From the NCBI GenBank assembly GCA_026182355.1, contig JAPFBL010000104.1, forward strand, positions 1,481,501-1,545,500: a stretch of 64,000 bases of DNA, written 5' to 3'. This document shows positions 20,740-31,944 of the stretch, piece by piece. This DNA is from Hermatobates lingyangjiaoensis. Lineage: Eukaryota > Arthropoda > Insecta > Hemiptera > Hermatobatidae. Both the position numbers and the translations under genes were made by a program. The notes beneath the pieces are model-generated. The model searched no databases. It had not been told where the DNA came from and saw only the letters and a list, made by a program, of their open reading frames with translations. Position 1 is the first letter of the stretch. The number at the start of each line of letters is the position of its first letter.

Positions 20740-21912
20740 TCAGTAAACCTTCTTGGTTAATTCCAGGTTAATTGTCACAACCTGCAGATCCCCACAGCAG
20801 CTTCCTCAGTCAGCTTGATCGATTGTGGGTGCCAGTGACTGATCTATAATTACAACTGATCCAATCATCTGTTGACTAGAGCTACTCCCTTTGAATCTAG
20901 TATTTCATTCAAGCAGGTTGATACAATGTTCCATAATACCAGTTTAAAGAAGCTTCTTCCTACCTATTTTTACTTTAGTTTTAGTAAAATATAATAATAA
21001 TAATGAAACAAATTATGTCTTGAGTATCATCCAGATTTAGAAGTTTTGAGGTTTTCTGTACCCATTTTAAAATAATGAGTAAATTATTAAGTTTATTATT
21101 TAAACTCATGTAAATTAAGTAATTAAATGAGCCCATTTTAATTTGTTTAATTCTGTCTCTGAGAAGGTGCATGGGCGTGTATCAAAAGCTTTCTAACATG
21201 CTGAAGGCTGAACACACACTTTTAGATAGACCTTCATGACATTTGTCTTATATATTCCTTTTCGAAAAGAACTCTGTTTTTTTCGTCAACATAATGCATA
21301 AAAAGTAAACTTACTTATTTTGTTCTTGTTTCAAATACTAATGTTTTTCCGTTTTTTTGATCAAACAAACTTAAAATATTGTATTTTTTTATGAAGAGTA
21401 TTGGGTAATAAAAACTCAATTCCCCTTAATTATTAAAACTGGAACTTTTATAGTAAAAAAATAAACATTTAATCTGTTGCCATTAACTGGGTTTATTTAC
21501 CTTATTATTTTAAGCTTGGCTGATGCAATAAGATCATTTATTATTTCAGTTATGTTCAACAATGAGTGCTTCCCAGTCTTATTTACTGATATCATAACTT
21601 GTCTGATTCTATCAATTCTAATTCCTTAATCATTATATTTAGTTTATGCTTCTTCTATCTGTTTCTTTTCATTATTGTATTTCAAACATTCAGAAGCAGT
21701 AATCCTTACGAACTTTTATAATTTGTTTTCAATAATCATAAACATTTTATTTTCTACATAACGGCAAAATAAGTAGTCGCATTTAAATAAATCAATTAAA
21801 TGGATTACTGTTTATACACAATAATCGTCAAGTAAAATTGAGTATAGACCTCTTTGATTTTTCTGTTATTGATTTTATATAGGTCAATAGGTCAAACAAT
21901 ACCATTAATTTT
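20740..21912. other. Intron DNA without recognised features
   Basis: A slightly GC-richer patch at 20770-20900 follows the neuroparsin-like gene but matches nothing I recognise. The rest is AT-rich and featureless. Confidence 0.4.
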
Positions 21913-22027
21913 TACTTTACTGTAAGTAAAGTATAGTAATCTTGAAATAATTTATATAGAGATTTTGAAGGAATTACATGTTTTGACGTCCCCAAAGTCG
22001 TTTTATGATGTTTTCCGATAATACATG

Positions 22028-22066
<39 letters not shown>

Positions 22067-22235
22067 GTGGGTGAGCGAGCGTGAATCTAAAAGTTTTTGT
22101 AGTGAGACAGTCCAGAATCATTGACGGATCAAATTGATATTTTACACAAAAATGGGCTTCATAGTGTAGATGAACCCTAAATGTTTGAGAGCAATTATAC
22201 ATGATGGGAAAGTCTCTTTTTTGACTGTTCGGTCC
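21913..22235 (-). mobile_element. HP palindrome element, module B 3' part, minus strand
   Basis: The terminal palindrome (arms TACTTTACT / AGTAAAGTA) lies at 21913-21933. It is followed on the minus-strand order by the blocks shared with 58100-58225 (ACATG...TTTGACG..CCCCAAAGTCGTTTTATGATG), a (TG) run at 22029-22062 in place of the CCCA/CA microsatellite, and the TCATGATGGGAAAGTC block. It is diverged, and the inner end is truncated or unalignable beyond about 22235. Confidence 0.7.
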
Positions 22236-23814
22236 CCAGGAATGAAATACAAATAAACACCTCCCATATAGACATTTATATTTATATATAAATGGGGCAA
22301 ATATCTAAATGAGATGTTTAATATCATATTTATTTATAGTGAAGATGAGCGTAAGGTACTTCAATTTTTTGTTTGTGGAAATCATTTGAAGCAGAGCATT
22401 CCAACGTAATTTAGCAATGCAGTCGCAGTAAGTGTAGCCGAAGACTATTGTAAAACTGAGCTCATATTTAGATATATTCTGGTCAATATAATGAACAAGC
22501 AGGGAAACCAAGAGGGAATCAAAGCTGCTGGATAAAGTAATTTATCGTACGTATTCTGGAATCCTAACATTACAATTGTCCTGGCCACGTTTAAAAACAA
22601 CCTTCATGCAAATCAATGCAAAATCAACCTCTTATAGTCACATTTCCACTGCTTCATCCCTCTATGGTAAATAAACATGTTTATTCATGCTATGTTTGCT
22701 TTTATTCTTTTTCAATGTACTCGAATGAAAGAACATACTAATAAATGAATAAAACTTGCAATGGGGCTTAAGTTGTTTGTTTTCAATTTAACTTGTGTAA
22801 ATAATCCGCTCCAATATATTCTAATACATATTTCATTTTAATAAAAGTATATTTACTGAGTTTTATTTAATAAACTCTATTTATGGTTGATCTCTATGGT
22901 ATATTTATAATAACGTATTTCCTACCTGCCATTTTATAATCATTATATTATAACACAGATTAATGCAAATATATTTGTTTTAAAAATAGTTACTTTGTTA
23001 TAGGTTTAAAATAAAAAAAGTAATGCAATTCTAATTAGTTTGTTGACTTGAATTGGATTTACGTTGACATTTTAATTACAAAAGAATATTGAAACAGCAA
23101 CGGTAGTCTGCCTGTCTCATGTCTACGCTAACCAATTGTCAGTTGGAATTGAAGTTGGGCAAACAATAGGGAAAACATCTTGGAAAAGCTTTTTTCTGAA
23201 ACAGAAAAGAGAAATTAGAATTGCAGTTTCCATTTTGTTTATGTGATTTAGAGTGGAATAATTAGCGCTGGCAGATTTACACTGGGCATCAATCTCTTTA
23301 TTTTATTTCCCCCCGACTACTATATTAATGGGATGGAGTGAACCGGAGCCCGTGACGTAGGAGTCAGCTTCAGTAGTTAAAATAGCCAGTGTTAGAATTG
23401 TTAGTTCTGACGGTTATCTTCATTGCGACTGGAAGCGTAGTCTTTAAAAAGCCGTTTTAAATTCAATTCAACTTAATTCAGGTGTTTGAAATTACTTCAT
23501 TCATTTAATTGTTTTTGTTTGTCAAGACTGAAACCAACATATTTCTATTATTAAAGTAAATAATAATCATGAATCGTATTCTCACATCTCTCCTTGAAAG
23601 GTTTCCGAAACGCGATTTGGAATTGTATCTCCAATATACTTAGAAGCTTAATAAGAGCATATATATAAGAATATCTAAGAATCTATTAGTAAGTAAAAAA
23701 ATATGAACTTAAATAAGTTATTATGTAATATGTAGAAGTATGTATAAGTTAGCAAGTAAAGATAATATCTGAGTACTTACAACTATTTATGACCATACGC
23801 CTATATTTTAGGTT
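22236..23814. other. AT-rich intron DNA without recognised features
   Basis: No supportable coding, RNA or repeat feature was found. A somewhat GC-richer patch lies at 23250-23460 without a recognisable identity. Confidence 0.4.
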
Positions 23815-24590
23815 TATAAACCAAACTCTCGTTACTGACTTTGTCTTTTTTTAAAAAATTTTCAATTGGTCTACAAACAAAAGATAAAGAAATCACATAT
23901 CAACATCCAATAATTAAACAATATGAAAATGGATTATTACAACTGAGGAATATCACTTGTGTAAGTAATCATTCTGCTTAGAAGTGGACCTATTTATATA
24001 ATGTAATAATATAACTTACAAAAGTAAGAATTTTTTTAATAAGAAAGTGAAATTGAGATTATTTTAACGAACTAACCACCTTAACTAATCGAAACCTCCG
24101 ACTAGACTAGTTTGATAATATTACAAGAAAACTCAACACTGTTCACTGAGAGAAAGTTTACAGGATTTATGTAAATCATTTTTTTCTACAACTGAGCATA
24201 ACACTCAAGAATAAAATTACTTAAATTAGTAATATCCCTTCTATGATTAATTGAAGTATAATTTAAGTTTAATGTATTTAAGTTTTAGTGTATAACATTT
24301 TAAGAGTCTTATTTTTTGTTCATCTTTTTCTTTATCTATATTAATTGTACTTCGAAATCAAGCGTGTGACCTTCCTTTATGGCATGGCTAAAAAAAAAAA
24401 ACTTGTGTAAGTTATATTATTTTATTATTTAAATATTTCTTTTTGTCATATTCCAAACATGTAATAATCCATTTTCATATTGTTTACTTACTCATTGTTG
24501 ATATGTGATTTCTTATTATTCTTTGTTTCTAGGTCTATGGAAATTTTTTTTAAAATAAAACCGAAACGTCGACAACGAGAGTTTGATTAC
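23815..24590. repeat. Foldback-like inverted repeat, arms about 150-180 bp
   Basis: The left arm near 23815-23965 and right arm near 24400-24590 are reverse complements at roughly three-quarters identity, sharing CAAACTCTCGTT, AAGAAATCACATATCAAC and AATATGAAAATGGATTATTAC blocks. The right arm ends with CCGAAACGTCGACAACGAG, which resembles the GAAACGTC signature of PLE terminal repeats. No ORF is present, so this is a non-autonomous or PLE-end-derived element. Confidence 0.65.
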
Positions 24591-25347
24591 TGAACCTAGA
24601 GAAATGACCAAATCCAGATTACATAATAGACCTATTCTATTAAACAGTTCCTATAAGTATGTATAACTACCTAAAAGTAACTAATAACATAAGAGCATAA
24701 TTGTTACATATAATCTTATAATCTTATCTATCGTATGTTACGCTCACTTACTTTTAGAGCTATGAAAATATTCCAATGAGGTCAAAATTTTAATCAAAAC
24801 CAAAAAATATTTTTTACATATTGGTCTATCTGTTTATTTGTTTGTTCGTTTGCATGTGTGTTTTTAATGTTTCCACAATAATATTAAATCCCTTTCACTA
24901 ACAATATAAAATTCACTACAATTCAGGTACATAGAAATAATATAAATACAAGAATTTTTATTATAAATCTGCTAAACAACAATATTAACTAAATATTAAA
25001 GGCAGTACATTATGAGTAAATTATATAAAACGCGAAAAATTATAAATATAAATTGTTGGAATTCAAATAGATTTGATTAATTTAATCATTTTATTCAATA
25101 AGATTAAATAAATAACCATAAATAAGAAATTAAACAAATAGATACATTTCAAACTTAAAGCGGTTTAAGTACTTAAATAAAATAAATTTACTGAATTAAA
25201 AGGTATTTTTAGTGGCCTTTTTTACTACCGTTTTTAACGCCTTCTTTTTATTGTTTTAAATAAAGGGTATTTTAAATGAAACAATAGAGATCATTAAGCA
25301 ATTTGGAAAACATTCAATAGCAATTATCAGTTTATGTAAGAAAAAAA
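24591..25347. other. AT-rich intron DNA without recognised features
   Basis: Low-complexity AT-rich sequence only; nothing further is supportable. Confidence 0.4.
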
Positions 25348-26060
25348 TCTGGAGTGGCCTACACTCTACTTTACTATAAGTAACTTAATGTCAAATTTCT
25401 TGAGTATATAAAACATAACGTCTCATTTAAGCATAACATAAATATCTAAATGGGATATAATTATTAGCATTTCATTCGTGAGGTAGTACAGATAGCGATT
25501 GAAGGAGATCAATTTATAAGCTTATTTTTGTACATCACAAATAATTTATTATTTGCAAATAATTTCATTAGTATAACTACAGCAGTGATCACATTTTTGA
25601 AAAACCAAAGTGAACATTTCTTGAAACGAAATATTATCCTACAAGAGAACATGGCTTTTGTTCAAATAGCCAGTAGATTTCTTATATCGTTTACTTGACA
25701 TCCTTCTACATTGAATATTAAAGTAAAATTTTCAAATTTAAAACAGGAAAATACCCTTATTTTCTCTGAAAAACATATTAAACAGCAAAGAAAATGTTGT
25801 TTTAAGGTGATTTGTTAATTAAAGATGTACGATAATTACATTTATTAATCTCTAAACGAAAGATTTCAATTTTGAATTGAAGCGTGGTAACAAGCAATGC
25901 TAACACACTCACCCACCCACCCACCCAACCACCCACACACACACAGACATCATCGTAAAAACTTCATAAAACGACTTCTGGGACCTCAAAACATGTAATT
26001 CCGTCAAAATCTCGAGATCGAATTTTTTCACGATCACTATACTTTACTTATAGTAAAGTA
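25348..26060 (+). mobile_element. HP palindrome element, internally deleted copy with both ends
   Basis: This 713-bp copy begins with TCTGGAGTGGCC and the palindromic box, follows module A to about 25878, then switches directly to the last part of module B (AGCGTGGTAACAAGC), the CCCA/CA microsatellite, the conserved ACATGTAATTCCGTC block and the terminal palindrome at 26040-26060. The whole interior (end of A and most of B) is missing, as expected for a non-autonomous deletion derivative. It defines the two outer ends of the family. Confidence 0.8.
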
Positions 26061-28064
26061 AAAACAATAAAAATTCATGTTATTTATAAATTTTAAAAAG
26101 GGTTAGACATTTTTTTTAACAATTAGTATTTACTGGTAGAATAAACAAACACTGAAATCACTTCTGTTTACATAAATCTGATTCTCTGACTCCTTGGAAA
26201 ACAGGTTGCAATCATAAAGGAAGTGTGTCACGTTTGTTCTAAAATATTTTCATACCTATAAAGAGAATAACTTAAAATATTAAACTTGTTAGACAAGAAT
26301 GATTACACCATGATCTGACAGTACTTAAATGAGTTTAAACTGTCTTTGGTAGTACCACAGATGATGACCATCCCTGGGTAAGTGTCCTGTTCACATAAGT
26401 GCTGAGTGTTAAGTAAATTGGTAGAAGTGTTGAGTTTTGGGTGTCGTGTTTGCAGAGAAGTCACCTCGCTCAGTCCCTTCAAGTTCACGCGTGCTTTTAC
26501 CCAAAATAAACATATCGAATTGGCTTTGACTGAGACATGTCAAAGGCTGTTGGTTAAGCGGCACAAAAAGATTCTACCATCGTTTTTATCTTTACATTCT
26601 TTAGTAACAGACAGCCGTTGCTTATTATATCCTACTGCTTCAATTATTTATAACCTATTTTTTAGCTTGGTTATTGTTGCAAACTTTTCCCAAGTGGTAT
26701 AATAGTTCAATTGTATTATACCACTTTAATGTAATAATGAATTTATACCACTTTAATTTGTAATGAATCTCTTTATTAAGATACGCTACAAAGGCACACC
26801 CTACCGGCTCATTACAACGGCTTTTATCAGTGTAAATAGTTGTGAATCCATAGTTAATTATACTTTAGTTTTTCTAAAACCTTTTATCAACTTAAATAAG
26901 AAAATATTTTGTACACTAGCGAGGTAATTTCTATTTCAATCCATTTCTCCTACGCTATAACAAACTTGAGTAGCATATGTTAAGGCCGGGTATCATGGCA
27001 TCTTGTTACATTATTTGATGGGCATCTGAACCAACTCCCCAATAAACTGATGTCGAATGTTCCACCTTAATTAGGTTGGAGTTCTATTAAATTTTCTATA
27101 TAACAATTCCTGGAAAATTTAGAGTCGAAAATAATACCTGCAGGTATTTCATTTTACAGGTATTCCAAGCTGAACAATCAAGGAACCCAAAAATATAGAA
27201 ATATTTACCTATTAACTGAAATAAATAGGTCATTAACAAGGAACCCGGTGGAATTCTTCTTCATAGGGAATTATCCAAAGAATGAATCGGCAACCGAATT
27301 CCTGAGGACAGTCTTGGATGACTCCTTGACTCATGCAGGATTAGTCTTAATAAATGCTGTTCTACTATTGAAATATCAATCTCTTAGATTATATCAATTT
27401 TAAGATTTTAATGTAAATTGCGGAATTTGAATAAATATAAATAATCGCGAGGTCAATTTAACTATTGACACAATCATAGAAAGTTTTCAAAAGGCATGAA
27501 ATGGACGTTTTCTCAAATGTTAATTACATAGGGTGCAATAAATTTAGGACAGGCTTCAAACAATTAATTGCTGCTCTACATGCCGATTGTGACACCCTTA
27601 CCTTAAATGAATGAATAACTAGCTTTAATTCCCTATCGTAAAGTATTTATCGTTTTTATTTTAAGACATTCACAGACTCTGTTATTATATTCAGTATCAG
27701 TATTTGGGTCGTCATAAGAGACAGATTCATATTATATTTTTATAATCATACATGAACAGAATTAAATTTTCCTCAAAAGAGGGAATTAAATTACCATTGA
27801 ACTAATAATTGTAAAAATAAGATTAGTATTCTCAGCAGCCAGATTATAAATATAATGAACAGCCCAGTCTTATTTGTTGTATTACAGCATTCCTTCAGTG
27901 AATTCATTTTTGCTTCTAATATTTTATTTTAAAATCTAATCTTAGTTTATAATACTCTGCTTCCAATTAATCGATTAGATCTGCGTTGATGTTACATCTC
28001 TGACATTTCCTTCTTTTGTAATTGACCTGCCTTTGAAAGATAGTTAATTTTTTCTTCAGGAGAC
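26061..28064. other. Intron DNA without recognised genes
   Basis: An open frame of 98 codons at 26406-26702 (+) has no recognisable motif, no start context and no neighbours to support it, so it is not called. Nothing else was recognised. Confidence 0.35.
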
Positions 28065-28210
28065 TGATGCCAGGAAAAAATTCTGTAAGAAAAAAGGTAT
28101 CTTTAACGATTGCTTGACATTGTACAGACTAAGGACTAACTGACTGCTTAACATCCTCTCCAAGGGACGACGTTGTTAAATTGTTTTGACCTCCCTCGTG
28201 ATGAAATCGA
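28065..28210 (-). repeat. SINE body, minus strand
   Basis: Minus-strand reading matches the SINE body and tail of 5745-5975 and 37075-37315 (GAGAGGATGTT, a CTGTACAATGTCA segment, then the tail). The tRNA-like head is absent or unrecognisable. Confidence 0.55.
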
Positions 28211-29359
28211 GGCCGCTGTGAAATGACCTCAGGTGTAAATTGCATGGTTATCAGTCCAAGTACTGCAAACACTGACATTTTTGTAATCTACTGATGTTAC
28301 TAAAAGAAAATAAATCAACTTAATAACTTCTCCGCAGAGGTAGGGCAGTACATTATGTATTTATAAGTTATAAATCAACCTTAGCCTGTTGTCTGAACCC
28401 AACAAATAATTCACTAGGAATACAAACTTTATTCTATCTGCTGCATTTGGGTTTTAAAAACGCTTGTTTCTCTTTCAGTTAGTGAAAATTAAAATCATCT
28501 TTGTGCTGCAGGAAACCTAATCAGTTATAGTAAATGTTAGTGAAACTTTATTGTTTACATATTATAATTTATTGCATAGTAAAGATCTAGAAGTAGAATA
28601 ATTAAAAAGGATATTTAAAGTGTCTTATTTATATAATTTTGAAAAGACTGATGTCTCGGTGTTTTGTTTAACAAATTGAAAGAGGACTCTGCAAGTTCTA
28701 TTTACTTCGATCAATCTCAGTTCGTTTTTGCTTTAACTCAGTCTGAGCAAGGTAATTGTAGAAGCAATCTGAGACATTTCAATTCCTCGTCTCGCTCCTG
28801 TAATTTCCGTTGGTTTTAGTAAAACACAATCTTTCAGTCATCTCCACCCACTGTTTCATCTTAAGGTACATAATTTAAAAGACTTATTACAATAGTCATT
28901 GATTGAAACTAAAATAATTTTAAAGAATAACTGTCGTACGACATACAGGTCGTATATTCATTTTTGTACGGACATTTTTAAACTTAGCTATTCTTACATA
29001 AATCAACTCCTAAATAAGTTTTTGTTTTTGTATTATTCATTTAAGTTGTTACTGTTTATTAGGAGGGACAATACATCCTTTTCTTTAAAGAACTATCAGC
29101 TTCCTAGTACAACTTGTCACAATCATATATCTAATAGCATAAACAAACTTACACCATAATTCACTCAGCTATTTTTTTCTTTAAATATAGAAATAATGAG
29201 TTTATTTTTCTTATATTATAAAAGACATGAGTGCTTGAAGTTACATTCTATTTAAAGAACTGATGTAACGAAATCAGTTATATAGTCTACTCAGAGGTCT
29301 ACAGCATGTAGTGGATTGTTCACTTTCACTTGGTCTGTTCTGTAATCGTGTAGTCGGAT
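28211..29359. other. Intron DNA without recognised genes
   Basis: An open frame at 28899-29159 (+) is Lys/Tyr/Phe/Ser-rich in a way expected from AT-rich noise and is not called. Nothing else was recognised. Confidence 0.35.
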
Positions 29360-29515
29360 GTTCTGAAGATCCTTGATCGTCTATGACAATCACTGGTTTG
29401 GTGAGGAGAGAGTTTCTGGATGGATGTGATTTAAAAATAGTATATATGAGTTCATTATTGTATTAATTAACAGAAATTCAGGATAGTAGGTGTTTGCAAA
29501 TCAAATAATAGTGTT
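29360..29515 (+). repeat. Interspersed direct repeat, left copy
   Basis: The segment containing GAGTTTCTGGATGGATGTGA and TATTGTATTAATTAAC recurs at 35191-35328. Identity is high over about 130 bp. The family is not recognised; it may be a solo LTR or non-autonomous element. Confidence 0.6.
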
Positions 29516-30871
29516 ACATTCTGATTTTTTATTATAGTGTTGTAGCCTTTTAGTAAGTTTATATAAAACTTGCTAAAATGCTTATGTTATGAATCCGATG
29601 TTATACAAACAACGTGGATTTATAATAATTATTTTTCTGCTATAAAGTTATCCACAATGATATGTAATCTCGTATGTTCGTTTTCTTGGTATAGTATCCT
29701 TGAATTGTTGGTTAACATTTCTTTAGTTAATTGAATTCCATGTACGGTTGAAGCATGTTCCTTGATTCACCTGAAGTGAGGCGCCTTGTAAGTCTTCGTG
29801 AGAGTATAGTTGTGGTAGAACTAGATCTTAAGGATTCACAGTTCCGTATGTTAGATTGATATTCATATACGACGTTGGTTCATTGCAAGTTTGATTTCTT
29901 CTGAATATTATTTTTGACCACCGGTCTTGCTGTTGTTATGAAATATAGTTATTATTCATATTGTATATAAATAACAATACTGCTATTTACAAGATTTACA
30001 AATCTTCAGGTTGAGTTGAGATAAACCTCATATCTTGTTCGTAGAGTCGTCTGACCGGCTTTACATAGCCTGCATCATGCGTTGGGACTAAATGTACTTA
30101 TGAAATGCAGGAATATATGTCCTACAAAAACCAATAGTACCAATCTATGTCTACATTTCCTATCGTTAATATTTATTGCTTTTAATTTTATTTTTAACCT
30201 TTTTTAATTTTTTTGTCGTAGCCATATCCGTATTTTTCATATTTATTATTGGTTTAAATATTATATCTGTTTGTTGGTTGATATATTTTATTAGTCTATC
30301 AGTGTTTCCATATTAATGTATTTAAATATTTTTATTTCTTCTATTATATAGTTTTTATCTTATGTTATATACAAGTTATTTTGTGGCTCAGTAGTTTTTA
30401 TATTTCTTTTCTAAAAATCATCAAATTTTGTTTAAAGCGACATAACAATGACTATGATTTGAATCATTAGGGTATTATTGTTAATAGAAGTTTAGTTCCA
30501 TATTCGTCAACCATTCAGGGAACGGCAGACTAATGTCCATGTTGTGAAACTCGAAGACCAAATATCTTGAAGGGAGACTGTTCTGTAGCCTGACTGCTTG
30601 AACTGGAAGTGTATTTGCTTGTATTATCTAGAGGATAATTATTGTAATGATCATGTTACTTGCAGGTGGCCCGATGGTAAACAGTAGACAGTATTTATCA
30701 GAAACAAAAACAAACAGTTAACAGTAAGTTCCGTGTAAACTGCTGTGTCAAACGGAATGTTGACTAGGGCTTTGCAGTCAACTTACGAGTATATCTATAG
30801 CATTCTAAACAGAAAGGAGATAAAATACGATCTCTGTTATTTAATTTATAATATTTTTATTTTGATCATTT
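29516..30871. other. Intron DNA without recognised genes
   Basis: Nothing supportable; AT-rich with a moderately GC-richer stretch around 29750-30100 of unknown nature. Confidence 0.35.
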
Positions 30872-30875
30872 GTAG

Positions 30876-30992
30876 TGTAGCGACGCGAGGGACAACCCTG
30901 CTCACCGGTTATCACCTGCTTTCTATTATTGGACTTGTCGTTGTTTTTATCTTAATTTTGTAAAGTGAGAGATTCTATTAAAGAACTCTACA
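30876..30992 (+). repeat. 5' LTR of the Ty3 element
   Basis: A 117-bp repeat, TG...CA bounded and identical by eye to 35070-35186. It is short for a Ty3 LTR. Confidence 0.95.
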
Positions 30993-30993
30993 G

Positions 30994-31010
30994 TGGTGAC
31001 CCCGACGAGG
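30994..31010 (+). promoter_or_regulatory. tRNA primer-binding site
   Basis: TGGTGACCCCGACGAGG lies one base after the 5' LTR. The leading TGG complements the CCA end of a tRNA, as expected for minus-strand DNA priming. The tRNA species was not identified. Confidence 0.8.
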
Positions 31011-31066
31011 ACATCAACCTCAACTACTCAACTTACAGAACGTAAGTCTTATTCAATAATCAAGTT

Positions 31067-31894
31067 ATGTCAAACCCACCTTTCTCTGCTGAGTTTGTGG
31101 CTCAAATGTCAGCGGCATTCAGGACAATGGGGGTTCTACCAACAGCAGATGTCTCCAACGTGTCAGCAATAGCAGCCGCTTCTGTCAAATTGCCACCATT
31201 TTGGGCAGAGGAGGTAGAGGCATGGTTCATCAGGGTTGAGGCAATGTTCAGAACCAGCAACATCTCAATAGATCAGACAAAGTTTGACTACATTGTCTCA
31301 GTTTTAGACCCCTCGGTAGTCAAGGAGGTTTTGCATATTGTCAAGGCACCTCCGACGGAGGCTAAATATGACACACTCAAGACGGCCCTTGTCAAAGCTT
31401 TCGACAAATCACAAGAACAAAAGGACAGGGAGCTACTGTCAATTTCTGGCCTCGGTGATCTCCAACCTTCAGCAATGCTCCGGCGGCTACAGAACCTTCG
31501 GTCAGGAGAGTGCAAGGGTGAATGCGGATTCTTTAAGGCCCATTTTATGTCCCTATTGCCACCGGATGTCAAGGCAATCTTAGCAACACAGAATTTCAAA
31601 ACCCTAGAGGCATTAGCCGAATGTGCCGACGGCATTATGGAAGCTAGGGACTGCGCTACTGTTTCTGCTTTGGACATTAAGGACGCTGCCATTGCGGCAA
31701 TTGGTAGGCCTAACCGTAGTGGTGGTCGACGACCACAGGCCATATCAACCAAACTCACCGAAGCCGCCAGCACTCAAGTAGAGGACTCCAAGCATGTCTG
31801 CCGATATCACATAAAGTGGGGCCTAAAAGCCAGGAAGTGTTTTCCCTGGTGCCTGTTCCAAACAATGGTTTCACCTCAAGCTAAGGGAAACTAG
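31067..31894 (+). CDS. gag: Gag-like structural protein of the Ty3 element
   Basis: The ORF of 275 codons ends with TAG at 31892-31894. Residues about 35-130 (PPFWAEEVEAWF...) match the capsid-type domain of arthropod Ty3 Gag proteins, which assembles particles around the RNA. Instead of CCHC knuckles the C-terminus has C..YH..WG..A..C..WC (CRYHIKWGLKARKCFPWC, near 31798-31851), a motif seen just before protease in related elements. The last codons form the -1 slippery heptamer, so most ribosomes should stop and yield Gag, and some continue into pol. Confidence 0.85.
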   Translation: MSNPPFSAEFVAQMSAAFRTMGVLPTADVSNVSAIAAASVKLPPFWAEEVEAWFIRVEAMFRTSNISIDQTKFDYIVSVLDPSVVKEVLHIVKAPPTEAKYDTLKTALVKAFDKSQEQKDRELLSISGLGDLQPSAMLRRLQNLRSGECKGECGFFKAHFMSLLPPDVKAILATQNFKTLEALAECADGIMEARDCATVSALDIKDAAIAAIGRPNRSGGRRPQAISTKLTEAASTQVEDSKHVCRYHIKWGLKARKCFPWCLFQTMVSPQAKGN

Positions 31895-31944
31895 CAAGCC
31901 GGTCACTGTCCACATCTACAATTCAATCCGCGTCAGTGACCGGC
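31885..31944 (+). promoter_or_regulatory. Programmed -1 ribosomal frameshift signal between gag and pol
   Basis: In the gag frame the codons AAG-GGA-AAC-TAG contain the heptamer G_GGA_AAC (31885-31891), a canonical X_XXY_YYZ slippery site directly before the gag stop. A 6-nt spacer follows, then a perfect 11-bp stem: GCCGGTCACTG (31898-31908) with CAGTGACCGGC (31934-31944), loop 25 nt. Slipping by -1 enters precisely the pol frame, which is open from 31885 because a TAA at 31882-31884 closes it upstream. A pseudoknot could form but was not identified. Confidence 0.85.

Noticed and set aside
22029..22062. The (TG)n run as an independent microsatellite of interest
   Set aside because: It occupies the same place as the CCCA/CA microsatellite inside HP element copies, so it belongs to that element.
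30745..30963. 72-codon frame overlapping the 5' LTR
   Set aside because: It crosses the junction between intron DNA and the LTR, so it is a chance product of the insertion.
31288..31773. Minus-strand 161-codon frame opposite gag, and similar shadow frames inside pol
   Set aside because: They lie opposite or out of frame with well-supported gag/pol coding DNA and carry no recognisable domain.
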